A stretch of 43,525 nucleotides of DNA from NCBI RefSeq assembly GCF_009674765.1, contig NZ_WKKF01000019.1, positions 1 through 43,525 of the forward strand, read 5' to 3'. The notes beneath the pieces were generated by a model, which saw only the letters and a list, made by a program, of their open reading frames with translations, searched no databases and was not told where the DNA came from. Below, piece by piece: positions 8,568 to 16,614 of this stretch. Position 1 is the stretch's first letter. Every line of letters begins with the position of its first letter. This DNA is from Metabacillus idriensis. Lineage in GTDB: Bacteria; Bacillota; Bacilli; Bacillales; Bacillaceae. A program made the position numbers and the translations under genes.

Positions 8568-8604
8568 ATAAAAATAATAAAAAGATAGAGAGGGGGAACA
8601 GTAC

Positions 8605-10317
8605 GTGGATAAACATCTTAAAGTTGTATTGTGGGTGTCCTGGGCCATTATGTTTCCATCAGCACTTTGTGCAGCCTACTATTTTTGGCCGCCGATGATA
8701 GCGGGCAATGAGCTGGAAATTGCAACTTTCCTGATCTTGATGTGTATTGTTTCCATCTTTCCTATTATCGTAAACGAAACGCCTGTTTTTTTCGCACAGG
8801 GTGTATCGATTTCTGTTTTCCTGCTCTTCGGTCCATTTGTTGAAATGATCCTGATGCAGGTTTCCCTGACGGTTCTTCTTATTAAGCTTCGCGTAGGTTT
8901 TAAAGAAATCTACCGCTACCCCACAAATTCATTGATGTTCATAATCGTTTCGATCGCAGGGGCGGCAGTCTATTATGCTGTTGGCGGATCACACGGGCAA
9001 ACTGAATTCACTCTGGAATTCTTAGCGAAGGTCATTATTTATGCTTTCACCATTTGCCTGACCAATCACTTTTTTCTCCAGCATGTGATCAGAGGCTTCT
9101 TTTATAAAAATAAAGAAAAATTCTTTTCGAAAGATTTCTTATGGGAGATCTTCACCACTCTCATGTTCCTGCCCGTTGGAATCATGCTGTATCTTTTATA
9201 TAAAGATTTAGGTCTAGAAGCATTGTTCTATGTAGGAATTCCCTTTGTCGGAATATCCTTTATTCTGCTCCTGCTGTCAAACAGCCAGCGTTTGAATACA
9301 TACCTTCAGCAATCGAGTGAAATCGGCCATCAGCTTACTGAAAGGCTGGAAGTAAAAGAAGTACTGGACGTCTATATTGATAAGCTGACATCCATGATCA
9401 AAACAGACTACGCTTATATAATTGATGTCATCAATGAATATGAGCTTAAAGTCATCCGGAAGCTTGAAAATGGACAAATTTTATCCAATACAAAAGAAAC
9501 GCTTTCCGTTCATCAGGGGATCGGCGGCCTGGTTTATGCCAAAAAGAAAAGCGTTCTTTACAAAAAACGCGAACATTGGGCAAAGCTTGAGAAAACCCTG
9601 CTGCCTGAAACGATTGAAAGTATGATTGCGGTACCGATTGTCAGAAACCAAAAAGTCGTTGGCATCGTGGTGCTTGCTTCTGACAAAAAACGCTCCTATG
9701 ATCAGTCACAGCTGATGATCGTTGATTTATTAACTGCTTATCTCGGCGTTGCGATTGATAATGCAAGAAGCTATGAGGAAACGAAAAAACAAAGTGAACG
9801 ATGTGCGCTAACAGGTCTCTATAACTATCGCTATATGGAGAAGCTGCTTGAATCGGAGTATATGGAACTAGAAGGCGGTAAACTAAATCATTTATCCCTA
9901 ATCTTGCTCGATATTGATCACTTCAAAAAAGTGAACGATACATACGGGCACCAGGCGGGAAATGAAATCCTGATCGCACTCGCAGACCGGCTTGTAAAGT
10001 TTATCGGAGACAGGGGCACCGTTGCAAGATATGGGGGAGAAGAATTCGTTATCCTTCTGCCAAACGTGGACAAGATGGCATGCTTTGCCATCGCTGAAGG
10101 GATCCGCAAAACGATAGCCAACCGGTCATTCTTGATTGATCAGGGCATTCATGCCATTGGCAGGCGCCAATCCGTTCCGATCACTGCGAGCATAGGATAC
10201 GCAACTGCTCCTTATGATGCAGAGGGACCGCTTGACCTTATCAGACATGCTGACCGTGCCATGTATATCGGAGCCAAACAGGCAGGACGAAACAGGGTGG
10301 CGGAGTATGTGAAATAG
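8605..10317 (+). CDS. Membrane-bound GAF-GGDEF diguanylate cyclase
   Basis: The 570-residue protein has about eight hydrophobic segments in residues 6-230, a GAF-like sensory domain at about 245-395, and a GGDEF domain at about 400-565. The catalytic motif is intact: ARYGGEEF with GGEEF at 477-481, plus LILLDIDHFKKVNDTYGHQAGNEIL upstream in pieces typical of active cyclases. The inhibitory RxxD site expected nine to six residues before GGEEF reads GDRG, so canonical product inhibition is probably lost. It should make c-di-GMP from GTP at the membrane. The start is GTG at 8605 after GAGAGGGGGAA. B. subtilis has other cyclases (DgcK, DgcP, DgcW) but none at this site. It sits beside the minor pilin genes, and the encoded PilB has MshEN-like motifs, which suggests it feeds pilus control. 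Confidence 0.93.
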   Translation: MDKHLKVVLWVSWAIMFPSALCAAYYFWPPMIAGNELEIATFLILMCIVSIFPIIVNETPVFFAQGVSISVFLLFGPFVEMILMQVSLTVLLIKLRVGFKEIYRYPTNSLMFIIVSIAGAAVYYAVGGSHGQTEFTLEFLAKVIIYAFTICLTNHFFLQHVIRGFFYKNKEKFFSKDFLWEIFTTLMFLPVGIMLYLLYKDLGLEALFYVGIPFVGISFILLLLSNSQRLNTYLQQSSEIGHQLTERLEVKEVLDVYIDKLTSMIKTDYAYIIDVINEYELKVIRKLENGQILSNTKETLSVHQGIGGLVYAKKKSVLYKKREHWAKLEKTLLPETIESMIAVPIVRNQKVVGIVVLASDKKRSYDQSQLMIVDLLTAYLGVAIDNARSYEETKKQSERCALTGLYNYRYMEKLLESEYMELEGGKLNHLSLILLDIDHFKKVNDTYGHQAGNEILIALADRLVKFIGDRGTVARYGGEEFVILLPNVDKMACFAIAEGIRKTIANRSFLIDQGIHAIGRRQSVPITASIGYATAPYDAEGPLDLIRHADRAMYIGAKQAGRNRVAEYVK

Positions 10318-10320
10318 AAA

Positions 10321-10352
10321 ACCAGCATCCTTGTATGGGTGCTGGTTTTTTT
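10321..10352 (+). terminator. Terminator after the cyclase gene
   Basis: ACCAGCA and TGCTGGT form the stem, followed by seven T residues. It lies between convergent genes; on the minus strand it is followed only by GGTTTTC, so it may weakly serve the pilin operon too. Confidence 0.8.
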
Positions 10353-10356
10353 GGTG

Positions 10357-11985
10357 TTATTCGATTTTTTGGTCGATTTCCGTGATCTGCAGTTTATCTA
10401 CTGTCGGCAGACCGACTGGAGGATTTTGAATTAACTCTGGTTTGAATTCTATTTGCAGGCGGGAAGGCAGGTTCGGATTGTGTTGGTTTTTTTCTATATA
10501 CAAGCCTCCTATAGAATTAAAATTGCTTGTATTTAGATTAGGGTTATAAGAAGAATATCCTGTTGTAGGATAAGTCTCCCCTTTAGTAGCATTTAAAGTA
10601 ATATTTTTACCGTAGATGCCTCCATTTATCTTAATATTAGACCCGACTCCATAGATTTCAAGATCTTGATCTGAGTATAAGAAGGCGTCAATTTGTCTTG
10701 CGTTTTTTTCATAGAGATTATTATTCGCTACTGTTAAATTACCTTTGCTTAAGATAACAGCAGTACCTCCGCTTTGATTAGATAGATTTTCGATTGTACT
10801 TTCTCCAAATACAAAAATTGTTCCGTTCATATTTAGGTTCTGTTTAATGTCAACATTTCCCTGACTGTATAAGTGAGAGTTGACTGTCAAATCGGTTATG
10901 GTCGCATCACCATCAATATAAATGAAATTCTCTTCATTATTCATAGATATTGTACCAGATAAATAGTTTCTCCAATTACGATTTTCTTTAATATACACAT
11001 TTCCGGATACTTTCAGTCTTCCTTTAGATGTCATAATTAGACCATTTTCTAAAAAAAGATTTCCTTTCACTTCTAAGCTTTTATCTAAGTACAGGAGATT
11101 ATAAAATTTTGTACTTTGATTTATTATTCTTGAAGAGTTTAGATAGGAATCTTCTGTGGCATGATTGATATTGCGGATGTCTTTGTTATATTCCTTTTTC
11201 TTATCGTTGACTATCGTAGAAATGTTAAATTGATTGAATTGAACAGATCTGTCTTTCATCGTGGGTTTATTAGTCAAATAGGTTTGCAAAGTAGCAATAT
11301 CATTGACAGGATGCCAGATAGGTTCTTTTCCTTCGAAAAATTTCATGCCTAAAGAAGTTGCTTTTTTAACTGTAATGTTACCTTCGATGACTGGATAATC
11401 TGAGAGAGGCATGTAAATATCCCCTTTGATAAATTTTGCATATTTACTTAAATAAATTCCATTGTCAGCGAAAACATCTCCCATAATAGAAGCAGCGCCA
11501 TTAAATGTGAGCTTTCCTTCTGTAACCGTGCTGAATCTGAAAATATCTGCAGCCGATGTAATAGTGACCGTTTTAGTTAAATACCTGTCTGATTCACCGA
11601 TTTGAACTTTAATAGTGACCATTTCAGAAAAGCGGTTATCGCTAGAAGTATTGGTTCTAATATTTTTTGGCTCGAATTTAATATCTTCACTAGATAAATT
11701 TAAAGATTTAATGTTGGCTTCCAATTCTGATTTTAAAACCTCTCCGCTGATTTGATTCAAATTCATCTCATTATTAAATTGATTTAACTTTGTTTCTAAT
11801 CTGATCATCGATTCATCCATCTTCATTTCCGCTATAGCAAGATTCTCTGTATAACTCTCAGAATAAGCAGTAAATTTCTGTGAGCTGAGCGTCATTCCAA
11901 TTAAAGAAATTCCAAAGATCGTCACGATTGTGAAAATAAGAACAACATTCAAGAGAGCATACCCGTTTTGATTTTTTAGGTTCAT
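10357..11985 (-). CDS. PilX/GspK-like pilus protein with a large repetitive (beta-solenoid-like) domain
   Basis: The 542-residue product begins with a short leader ending NQNG and a hydrophobic pilin-like helix (YALLNVVLIFTIVTIFGISL). Position 5 after the predicted cleavage is Asn13, not Glu, a feature of tip pseudopilins such as GspK. From about residue 180 to 500 it carries repeated short segments with Gly-Asn/Asp turns and alternating hydrophobics (GNVYIKEN, IDGDATITDLTV, GNVDIKQNLNMNGTIFV, GNLTVANNN, INGGIYGKNITL), suggesting a beta-helix. It is the third gene of a minus-strand operon, 13 bases after the minor pilin gene at 11999. The ATG at 11985 follows GGAGGAATCGGT; an earlier in-frame ATG at 12039 lies inside the preceding gene and is less likely. 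The family is not recognised beyond the N-terminus. An adhesive tip role is inference. Confidence 0.75.
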   Translation of the reverse strand: MNLKNQNGYALLNVVLIFTIVTIFGISLIGMTLSSQKFTAYSESYTENLAIAEMKMDESMIRLETKLNQFNNEMNLNQISGEVLKSELEANIKSLNLSSEDIKFEPKNIRTNTSSDNRFSEMVTIKVQIGESDRYLTKTVTITSAADIFRFSTVTEGKLTFNGAASIMGDVFADNGIYLSKYAKFIKGDIYMPLSDYPVIEGNITVKKATSLGMKFFEGKEPIWHPVNDIATLQTYLTNKPTMKDRSVQFNQFNISTIVNDKKKEYNKDIRNINHATEDSYLNSSRIINQSTKFYNLLYLDKSLEVKGNLFLENGLIMTSKGRLKVSGNVYIKENRNWRNYLSGTISMNNEENFIYIDGDATITDLTVNSHLYSQGNVDIKQNLNMNGTIFVFGESTIENLSNQSGGTAVILSKGNLTVANNNLYEKNARQIDAFLYSDQDLEIYGVGSNIKINGGIYGKNITLNATKGETYPTTGYSSYNPNLNTSNFNSIGGLYIEKNQHNPNLPSRLQIEFKPELIQNPPVGLPTVDKLQITEIDQKIE

Positions 11986-11998
11986 ACCGATTCCTCCA

Positions 11999-12502
11999 TC
12001 AGGACAAGTCAAATATTTTAATGATTTTATAAGGTTCACCGTTAGAATCTTTCGTATTGAGGATGATTGTACATACTAATTGATTCCCATTTATAAGAAA
12101 TTTCGTATCTCTTAAGACGTGGCGTTCATCGCTAACCTGCTTGCCTCTGATGAACAGGGCATTCCCTCTTACTTCTATAGAGAATGTGTTTCTGCTTTCG
12201 GTAAATTCTTTTTTATTCTCATCATAAATTTTTTCGATTTCTAAGAGATTTACAGCTTTCAGCTCAGCACCAATCTGATTGTCAGATGCAAATTCATCTG
12301 CGTTTTCCATTGCTTTATTTAGAGCATCGAGAATAAGAACAGATTCATTCCTCAATTCATTTTTTGTTATCGTGAGATTCCCTGCTTTAAACATCCCAGT
12401 CTGAAAGGAAGCACCTAAAATAATAACCATTGAAGACAATGCCAGCACAGCCAGCAGTTCAATTAAGGAGATTCCTTGTTGATTTTTTACCAGCTTCATC
12501 AT
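11999..12502 (-). CDS. Minor pilin (type IV prepilin, PilW/PilJ-like)
   Basis: The 167-residue protein has a class III prepilin signal: MMKLVKNQQG then ISLIELLAVLALSSMVIILG, with cleavage after Gly10 and Glu at mature position 5. The mature C-terminal domain is polar and Asn/Glu rich with no close match I can name. It overlaps the upstream pilin gene by ATGA (12499-12502), so the two are translationally coupled. It would be cleaved and N-methylated by the peptidase at 19386-20153 and be incorporated in low amounts into the pilus, probably near the tip. Confidence 0.85.
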   Translation of the reverse strand: MMKLVKNQQGISLIELLAVLALSSMVIILGASFQTGMFKAGNLTITKNELRNESVLILDALNKAMENADEFASDNQIGAELKAVNLLEIEKIYDENKKEFTESRNTFSIEVRGNALFIRGKQVSDERHVLRDTKFLINGNQLVCTIILNTKDSNGEPYKIIKIFDLS

Positions 12503-12936
12503 TTTCGAATGTACCCCTCAATCTTTGAAGTACTAGAAGTATTTCCTGTATGGACTGAAACAGTAACTTGAATTCGGATTAATTGATCTGTCTTAATCCT
12601 ATTTGGATCTGGAGGAAGAAAGGAAACATCAGCTTCATAATCAGCGGCATTAAACATCGATTCAGGTAATCCGAGCTTTTCTGTTATTGCTTTTCCTGAT
12701 ATTTTTTCCGTTTGTCCAACTTTTGTACCAGCTTCTTCAAAACCCTCCGCCTGATATTTCTCCAGAAGGCTCTTACTCAGCTGCAGGGCAGACAACTTCT
12801 TGTCGAATGTATTTGAGTAGGAAGCACTATTTACAAAGAACCCGCTTAAAACTGAAAACATGATGGCAAGTATCACAATAGATGCCAGAACTTCAATTAA
12901 AGTGAATCCTCTCTGACTGATAAACCGCTGTTTCAT
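12499..12936 (-). CDS. Minor pilin (type IV prepilin, PilV-like)
   Basis: The 145-residue protein begins MKQRFISQRG, followed by FTLIEVLASIVILAIMFSVLSGF, a canonical prepilin N-terminus with cleavage after Gly10 and Glu at position 5. It is the first gene of the three-gene minor-pilin operon. The ATG at 12936 is preceded by AGCAGGTGAG; the frame extends upstream to 12981 but without a ribosome binding site. The divergent arrangement with the 13102 gene suggests a shared control region. These three genes look richer in A+T than the neighbouring housekeeping genes. Confidence 0.85.
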   Translation of the reverse strand: MKQRFISQRGFTLIEVLASIVILAIMFSVLSGFFVNSASYSNTFDKKLSALQLSKSLLEKYQAEGFEEAGTKVGQTEKISGKAITEKLGLPESMFNAADYEADVSFLPPDPNRIKTDQLIRIQVTVSVHTGNTSSTSKIEGYIRK

Positions 12937-12981
12937 TACACTCACCTGCTTATATACAAAATATATTGGCAATTCTTCCAT

Positions 12982-13101
12982 TTCTTTCTTTTCTTCTCTT
13001 AAAAGCTATTATACAATAAAACTAGTCGATTTTTGTCTAGTATTTGGAAATTATTAATTCTTATTTCATGGGTTTATTTAACTAGTAAAGGGTGTTGGGG
13101 T
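12982..13101. promoter_or_regulatory. Divergent control region between the minor-pilin operon and the main pilus operon
   Basis: On the minus strand a TATAAT box (13013-13008) precedes the minor pilins. An inverted repeat ACTAG (13021-13025) / CTAGT (13037-13041) lies just upstream of it, where a regulator could act on both directions. ACTAGT recurs at 13081-13086. The plus-strand promoter could not be fixed. Confidence 0.4.
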
Positions 13102-13542
13102 TTGAGTGCAGAACAAATGATTTTAGCTATAGTAGGTGTCCTGATTATTTTTCCTATCCTTGCAAGGCAGCAGATCCCGGTAAAGCGGTCGAAGATATGG
13201 ATTGTTGCTCCGCTGTCTTTCTTGCTTGCGATAGTAGGTGTTGCAGCTAGTTATTTTTTCTCATTATTGAGTGGATTGTTGATTCTGGTTATTTTGACAG
13301 GGGCGGCTGGCTTCTTATTTGTAAATTCTCTCAGGATGGAGGAGATAGTACCTAATGCTGTTGAACCGTCTGCTCTGCCAGAAAATACAGCTTTTTCTGC
13401 AGATTTACCCCGTCCTTCGTCAAACCTTTTAGTGGATGACTATATTCCTGAACTGGCCTTTGTTTCTTCCGGGGAGGAAGATATTGAAATAGATTTTGAA
13501 TCGCTTCTAAACAAAACGAAACTAGTTAAAGGAAGGTCATAA
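13102..13542 (+). CDS. Small membrane protein heading the pilus operon
   Basis: The 146-residue protein has three hydrophobic stretches (about residues 4-20, 30-50, 54-76), then a polar acidic tail ending near DIEIDFESLLNKTKLVKGRS. I do not recognise the family. The TTG at 13102 is chosen because AAAGGGTG lies at proper spacing; the frame could begin as early as TTG 13033, but no binding site is seen there. The stop is two bases from the next start, so it is co-transcribed with the VanW-like gene and pilB. Context suggests a role in pilus assembly at the membrane; this is inference only. Confidence 0.65.
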   Translation: MSAEQMILAIVGVLIIFPILARQQIPVKRSKIWIVAPLSFLLAIVGVAASYFFSLLSGLLILVILTGAAGFLFVNSLRMEEIVPNAVEPSALPENTAFSADLPRPSSNLLVDDYIPELAFVSSGEEDIEIDFESLLNKTKLVKGRS

Positions 13543-13544
13543 AA

Positions 13545-14948
13545 ATGGAGAAGGCTGTGAAATTAAAAATCTTTGTCCTATTAGCAGGATGTGTGTTCTT
13601 CATTTTTGGTTTTTCTATCTTTGGTGCAAAGGCTTACGGAGCACTATTTTCTGAAAAAACGGTTCCGGAAGGTGCGGTTGTAAGCGGTGTTGATCTTTCA
13701 GGTTTAACAGAAGAAAAAGCCGCTGCCAAGCTGGATGATGCCATTAAGTCGTGGAAAGAAAAGAGCTTTTATTTCCTTCAGGCGGATAAAGAGTTCACTC
13801 TAGATTTAACACTTGTGGAATTTGATGTGAAAAGAACAGCAAAACTCGCACTTGAAAATAAGGCTGCAGCCATTGCGGTTAACTTGAATGAAGAAGCTTT
13901 TACAGCGTTTCTTCAAACTGAATTGCCCGCGGAAATCTTACATGCCGTTGATCGAAAAGCTTTATCTGCTGAGATTGAAGCTGCCTCATCAGAGCTGATA
14001 GAAGGAATTATTTCAATTAATCTTGATGAATATTACTTGAAAGAAAAAGCGCCCAAAACCATTATTGCAAGTACATCCCTGCCAAATGAGACATTCATTT
14101 TGGGAAATCCGCTGACATTGACGATTGAACCTAAACAAACTTTTTCATTCTCATCATATATAGAAACGGCCGGTCTGCAGGACTTTGATGATGCCACTTT
14201 AAAGTGGATTGCAACGGGAATTTATCAAACGATTCTTTCTGCAAATTTTGAGATAGTTGAAAGACATATAAGCCAGGTGCTGCCTTCCTATTCTGAGCTG
14301 GGAAAAGAAGCGAGTTTCACTATGGGTAAGCAGGATTTTATTTTTTATAACCCAAACGATACTGTTTTTGAAGTAAACCTCACACAAGATGCCAGTTCCC
14401 TGCTCATTTCACTGGAAGGACTGGAATTTGAAAAAATCTACAGCTTAACGATGGAAAATGACAAAAGCTATAAACCTGAAAAAATCATCCAGTATGATCC
14501 TGCCCTGGCAGAAAATACAACAAGAGTAGAAGAAGAGGGGATAGAAGGGAAGTCTATTTCCGTCTACCGCAATGAGCTCGATCAAGAAGGGAACATCGTT
14601 TCGACTGAGTTTATTTCAGATGATTATTATGCTCCTGTGCACCGGATTGAAAAGACAGCATTAAAAGCAGCTCCAGAAGAAAGCTCTGCGTCTCCTAATG
14701 AAGGTGAAACTCCTTCATCAAATCAAGCTGACACACAAGTTTACCCTGGAACAGATGGCGCTGCACCAAGTGTAAATTCTAATCTAAATCCTCATTCGAA
14801 TTCAGATCAAACTAAGAATCCGACTGAAGCATCAAACAGTGCTTTGAGTCCAGGCCAGACTGTGAATTCTTTTTCTTCCACTTCTCCTATTTCTGCTGAA
14901 GATCGTGAGTTATGGGAAGAACCGGCATTTGAAAAGGGGGAGAGATAA
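13545..14948 (+). CDS. VanW-like / peptidoglycan-binding-4-like membrane-anchored protein of the pilus operon
   Basis: The 467-residue protein has an N-terminal signal-anchor (about residues 6-30), then a PG_binding_4-like segment (VVSGVDLSGLTEEKAAAKL, about 45-65 onward). A degenerate VanW domain at about 180-310 contains PKQTFSF, IATGIYQTIL, EIVERHISQVLPSYSELGKEA and DFIFYNPND. The C-terminal 90 residues are Ser/Asn/Pro/Glu rich and look disordered. VanW proteins are extracytoplasmic and of unclear biochemistry. Placement four bases before pilB in a monoderm without PilP/PilQ suggests it may link the pilus to, or open a path through, the wall; this is inference. The start ATG follows AAAGGAAGG. 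Confidence 0.8.
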   Translation: MEKAVKLKIFVLLAGCVFFIFGFSIFGAKAYGALFSEKTVPEGAVVSGVDLSGLTEEKAAAKLDDAIKSWKEKSFYFLQADKEFTLDLTLVEFDVKRTAKLALENKAAAIAVNLNEEAFTAFLQTELPAEILHAVDRKALSAEIEAASSELIEGIISINLDEYYLKEKAPKTIIASTSLPNETFILGNPLTLTIEPKQTFSFSSYIETAGLQDFDDATLKWIATGIYQTILSANFEIVERHISQVLPSYSELGKEASFTMGKQDFIFYNPNDTVFEVNLTQDASSLLISLEGLEFEKIYSLTMENDKSYKPEKIIQYDPALAENTTRVEEEGIEGKSISVYRNELDQEGNIVSTEFISDDYYAPVHRIEKTALKAAPEESSASPNEGETPSSNQADTQVYPGTDGAAPSVNSNLNPHSNSDQTKNPTEASNSALSPGQTVNSFSSTSPISAEDRELWEEPAFEKGER

Positions 14949-14951
14949 GTC

Positions 14952-16607
14952 ATGAAGCAAATGAGAAAAAGACTTGGGGACCTCCTTGTTGAAACGGGTC
15001 TTATTTCAGAGGAACAGCTGCAGCTGACGCTAAAGGAAAAAAGCGAAAAGCAAAAACTTGGCGATGCCCTGCTGCAGCGCGGTTATATAACCGAACAGCA
15101 GCTGATTGAAGTTCTTGAATTTCAGCTTGGCATTCCGCATGTAAGTCTGTTCCGTTACCCTTTTGACACCAAACTGTTTACCTTGATCCCAAAAGAAACG
15201 GCCAAGCGCAATTATATGATTCCTTTAAAAAAAGAGGGAGACAAGCTTTTTGTAGCTATGGCGGATCCAATGGATTTTTACGCAATTGAAGATTTGAGAC
15301 TTTCAACAGGCTTTCAGGTTGAGCCGGCCATTGCGACGAAAGATGATATTTTGCGCACGATTACAAAATATTTTGATATGGAAGAAGATATCGATCAGCT
15401 GATTGGAGCGCCTGAAGAAGCGGTGCAGGATGAAAGACTGGCTGATGCAGATTCTCCCATCGTAAGGCTTGTCAACCAATTGCTGCAAAATGCGGTGCAG
15501 CAGCGGGCAAGTGATATTCATATTGATCCGCAAGAAACAAAAATTGCTGTACGATATCGCATCGATGGTGTTCTGAAAACAGAAAGAACGCTGCCTAAAC
15601 ATATGCAAAGTGTTCTGACAGCAAGAATCAAAATTATGTCCAATCTTGACATTACAGAGCAGCGGATTCCGCAGGATGGCCGAATTAAGCTGAATCTCGA
15701 TTTTCATCCGATTGATTTGCGGATAGCTACCTTGCCGACCGTATTTGGAGAGAAGATCGTTTTAAGGGTGCTTGATTTAAGCAGTGCCCTTAATGATATG
15801 AATCAGCTTGGTTTCCATAAGACGAATCTTCAGCGTTTCACAAATTTGATCGAACGCCCATCCGGGATTGTGCTGATCACAGGTCCGACCGGGTCTGGAA
15901 AGTCCTCTACTTTATATGCTGCACTTAATAAACTGAATTCAGAGGATGTCAATGTTATTACCATTGAAGATCCTGTTGAGTATCAGCTTGAAGGCATCAA
16001 TCAGATCCAGGTCAACACAATTGTTGGCATGACGTTTGCAAAAGGTCTTCGCTCCATTCTAAGACAGGATCCAAACATTATCATGGTCGGGGAAATCAGG
16101 GATAAGGAAACAGCAGAAGTTGCAATCCGGGCTTCGCTTACAGGACATCTTGTATTAAGTACGCTGCATACGAATGATTCAGTCGGTACCATTACCCGAT
16201 TAATAGATATGGGAGTAGAACCTTTTCTTGTAGCCACATCATTATCGGGGGTTGTCGCTCAGCGTCTTGTCAGAAAAGTTTGCCGTGATTGCGCTGAGAG
16301 TGTTCCGCCTTCAGTAAGAGAAACGGAGATCTTTGCTAAAAGAGGCATGACTGTAGACGCAATCGTCAGAGGCAGAGGATGCGGTACGTGCAACATGACC
16401 GGTTATAAAGGACGACTTGCCATACATGAGCTTTTAGTGATGACCGATGAAATGAAAAAAGTCATTATGAACGGGGAATCGTTCTCGAAGCTTCGTGATC
16501 TGGCGGTTAAAAATAAAACGCTGTTTCTAATTGATGATGGTCTTCTTAAAGTAAAGCAAGGGCTGACAACAACAGAAGAAATTCTGCGTGTAGCTCTATC
16601 GGAGTGA
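14952..16607 (+). CDS. pilB: PilB, type IV pilus extension ATPase with N-terminal MshEN-like motifs
   Basis: The 551-residue GspE/PilB-family hexameric ATPase powers pilin polymerisation at the inner face of the membrane. Walker A GPTGSGKS starts at residue 311. Walker B is IIMVGEIRD, and the His box follows (TGHLVLSTLHTND). The zinc tetracysteine (C444, C447, C477, C480) is intact. Residues 7-30 and 35-58 are tandem motifs RLG/KLG-xx-L-xxx-G-x-I-xxxx-L-xxx-L, the pattern known to bind c-di-GMP in MshE. Deviations are Lys for the last Gln in motif 1, Lys for the first Arg in motif 2, and a linker one residue short. The start follows GGGGGAGA. pilT follows eight bases downstream. Confidence 0.97.
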   Translation: MKQMRKRLGDLLVETGLISEEQLQLTLKEKSEKQKLGDALLQRGYITEQQLIEVLEFQLGIPHVSLFRYPFDTKLFTLIPKETAKRNYMIPLKKEGDKLFVAMADPMDFYAIEDLRLSTGFQVEPAIATKDDILRTITKYFDMEEDIDQLIGAPEEAVQDERLADADSPIVRLVNQLLQNAVQQRASDIHIDPQETKIAVRYRIDGVLKTERTLPKHMQSVLTARIKIMSNLDITEQRIPQDGRIKLNLDFHPIDLRIATLPTVFGEKIVLRVLDLSSALNDMNQLGFHKTNLQRFTNLIERPSGIVLITGPTGSGKSSTLYAALNKLNSEDVNVITIEDPVEYQLEGINQIQVNTIVGMTFAKGLRSILRQDPNIIMVGEIRDKETAEVAIRASLTGHLVLSTLHTNDSVGTITRLIDMGVEPFLVATSLSGVVAQRLVRKVCRDCAESVPPSVRETEIFAKRGMTVDAIVRGRGCGTCNMTGYKGRLAIHELLVMTDEMKKVIMNGESFSKLRDLAVKNKTLFLIDDGLLKVKQGLTTTEEILRVALSE

Positions 16608-16614
16608 TAAATAA

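Noticed and set aside
11999-12039. Start of the PilX-like protein at 12039
   Set aside because: That start is inside the preceding pilin gene, lacks a binding site, and would put 18 extra residues before the prepilin leader.
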